DNA of 64,000 nt from contig NZ_JAJIRN010000009.1 of assembly GCF_025717515.1 (NCBI RefSeq), forward strand, positions 310,001-374,000, read 5' to 3'. This document shows positions 62,794-64,000 of this stretch, in pieces. The position numbers and the translations under genes were made by a program. Origin of the DNA: Roseateles oligotrophus. GTDB lineage: Bacteria > Pseudomonadota > Gammaproteobacteria > Burkholderiales > Burkholderiaceae_C. A model generated the notes under the pieces. That model did no database searches and was not told the origin of the DNA. It saw only the letters and a list, made by a program, of their open reading frames with translations. Numbering within the stretch: the stretch's first letter is position 1; each line of letters begins with the position of its first letter.

Positions 62794-63293
62794 TCAAAGA
62801 TCTCCATCAAGGGGCGCTCATAGCGTGACTTGATCAAATCGATCTCGGCCTGCGCGTTATCGAGCTCGAAGATATGCACCAGCAAGACGCTGCGGTCCAA
62901 CGCCAATTCCGACCAAATGGTGCCGGGGATCACGCACATGATGGCGGCCAGCGCGGCCAAACCATTCGGGTCACGCATGTCCAGCGGCACCGCCACAAAG
63001 CCACCTTGCGGCAGCTTCCCCGTAGGCGCCAGGGTGGCTCGCAGCACCCGCCAATTCCAGATCAGCACATCTAGCCCGACCTGCCAGAACAGCCGAAAGG
63101 CAAGTGCTGGTTTCTTGAAGCCGACCGGCGTGGGCCGCAACGAGGCCGTCATCCAGGGCGCCAGCACGCCGACCAGCAAGGCCAGCAACCATTGGCCGAG
63201 GCTGAAAGCATTGTTCAACAGCAGCCACAAGGCCATCAGGGCGAGGCTCAGCCAGGGCGCGGGAAAGCAGCGTTTGAACAGGCCGGGCTTCAT
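62790..63293 (-). CDS. mrpE: Mrp/Pha cation:proton antiporter subunit E
   Basis: A 167-residue MrpE/PhaE protein. Two N-terminal helices (LSLALMALWLLLNNAFSLGQWLLALLVGVL in part) precede a cytoplasmic domain with FVAVPLDMRDPNGLAALAAIMCVIPGT. The start at 63293 overlaps the D gene stop (ATGA); an upstream frame to 63461 would run into the D gene. Confidence 0.92.
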   Translation of the reverse strand: MKPGLFKRCFPAPWLSLALMALWLLLNNAFSLGQWLLALLVGVLAPWMTASLRPTPVGFKKPALAFRLFWQVGLDVLIWNWRVLRATLAPTGKLPQGGFVAVPLDMRDPNGLAALAAIMCVIPGTIWSELALDRSVLLVHIFELDNAQAEIDLIKSRYERPLMEIFE

Positions 63294-64000
63294 GGCTTGC
63301 GCTCCGCCTGAGGCGCGCGCAAGCGCTCGGCATTGGTCGGCGTCAGCACCGGCCGGGCCGACAACACCGCCGAGATATAGGCTTGCGGGCGATAAAGCAG
63401 ATCCGCGCTGGTTTTGGCGTAACGCAAAAGGCCATCGGCATGAATGGTCATCAGCCCGCACAGCGCGACGAGCATTGCAATCGGTACGAACTCAAGCAGC
63501 CGCAGCCTGGGCGGGCTGCGGTTCACCGGGGTCCAGAAGAAGCGAATGCCGGTGCGCGATAGGGCGATCAGCGCGAACAGACCGGCGCCTATCATCAGAC
63601 CCAAAAACAGCCATGCTGCGGGCCTGATCGGGGCGGCCGCGCTGGCTGTATTCAGCAGTGCCGACAACATCGCGAACTTGGCGACGAAGCTCGACAAGGG
63701 CGGCAGGCCGGCCACCAGCAGCGTGCAGCAGACAAAGGCCAGGCCCAGCAGCGCGGTGGACGCAGGGATGGCGCGGCCGACCAAGACCTCTTCGTCCTCG
63801 TCCAGATTGGCCTCGCGGGCCAACTCTTGCTCGACCAAGGCGAAAGGCAGGTGGTCTTCTTCGTCCTCGGGGGCGCGTTGGGCCAGGGGGTCCGGGCTGC
63901 GCGCACGGTCCATCAACTCGGCCAGCAAGAAGAAGGCCGCCACCGCAAAGGTCGAGCCCGGCAGGTAGTAGAGCGCGCCGGCCGTCAACTCGGGCCTGGC
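63290..64000 (-). CDS. mrpD: Mrp/Pha cation:proton antiporter subunit D (partial)
   Basis: The C-terminal part (about 236 residues) of a MrpD/PhaD/NuoM-like proton-translocating subunit; the gene continues past the window edge. GALYYLPGSTFAVAAFFLLAELMDR and AGLPPLSSFVAKFAMLSALL are the conserved late helices of the family. A charged loop (PEDEEDHLPFALVEQELAREA) lies between them. Other subunits (A, C) are expected upstream, outside the window. Confidence 0.9.
   Translation of the reverse strand, partial: ARPELTAGALYYLPGSTFAVAAFFLLAELMDRARSPDPLAQRAPEDEEDHLPFALVEQELAREANLDEDEEVLVGRAIPASTALLGLAFVCCTLLVAGLPPLSSFVAKFAMLSALLNTASAAAPIRPAAWLFLGLMIGAGLFALIALSRTGIRFFWTPVNRSPPRLRLLEFVPIAMLVALCGLMTIHADGLLRYAKTSADLLYRPQAYISAVLSARPVLTPTNAERLRAPQAERKP

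Overview
The window is GC-rich proteobacterial chromosome carrying the replication-origin region: gyrB, dnaN and dnaA on the minus strand face rpmH, rnpA, yidD and yidC on the plus strand. Gene content (a KdpDE-like two-component pair, an AidB homologue, ArgP/ArgO, GspA/GspB, Mrp/Pha antiporter genes, several TonB-dependent receptors) and the long RnpA and GyrB forms fit a betaproteobacterium of the order Burkholderiales, perhaps the Roseateles/Paucibacter/Mitsuaria group. The genus is a guess from gene content, not a measurement.

1-18955 is one coherent sugar locus that reads as an N-glycan utilisation system. Block A (73-8463) is four genes joined by ATGA stop/start overlaps: a flavin-dependent tryptophan-halogenase-family protein, a GH2 beta-mannosidase, a GH31 alpha-glucosidase and a PNGase F-type peptide-N-glycosidase. 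Block B starts from a promoter at 8544-8572 flanked by LacI-type palindromes. It encodes a 22-codon leader, a LacI regulator, an AGE-family mannose isomerase/epimerase, a PfkB fructokinase, a GH47 alpha-mannosidase, a GH92 alpha-mannosidase, an FucP-type sugar permease, a ROK kinase and a CutC protein. The inferred flow is: PNGase frees the glycan, GH31/GH47/GH92/GH2 trim it, the permease takes up monosaccharides, AGE plus PfkB turn mannose into fructose 6-phosphate, and ROK phosphorylates glucose or GlcNAc. The receptor for uptake probably lies just upstream of the window, ending at the terminator at 11-48.

19036-27862 is the origin region. The dnaA-rpmH gap holds one perfect DnaA box, the rpmH promoter and a long leader. 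Four further DnaA-box-like sequences lie inside rnpA, two of them written with rare TTA leucine codons.

27886-39008 holds housekeeping and stress genes (M48 protease, flavin reductase, SPFH protein, AraC regulator, PEBP protein, AidB) and two two-component systems. 39083-49753 holds a GH19 lipoprotein chitinase, a TonB-dependent receptor, a NagX/HGSNAT-like membrane protein, a lactonase, a second receptor divergent from a YfiR protein, a membrane protein and a GntR/HutC regulator. Four intergenic regions in 30.8-49.0 kb carry hexamers related to CTTAAG repeated at 11-bp spacing. This is the expected layout for an OmpR-family regulator, and the obvious candidate is the regulator at 38313-38972.

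49842-64000 holds an orphan beta-rich protein, a large cyclase/ATPase/TPR protein, a 0.7-kb AT-richer gap, a periplasmic binding protein and a porin, argP-argO, a DMT transporter, gspA-gspB, a beta/gamma-crystallin protein and the end of a minus-strand Mrp/Pha antiporter operon that runs off the window. No rRNA, tRNA, insertion sequence or CRISPR array was seen.
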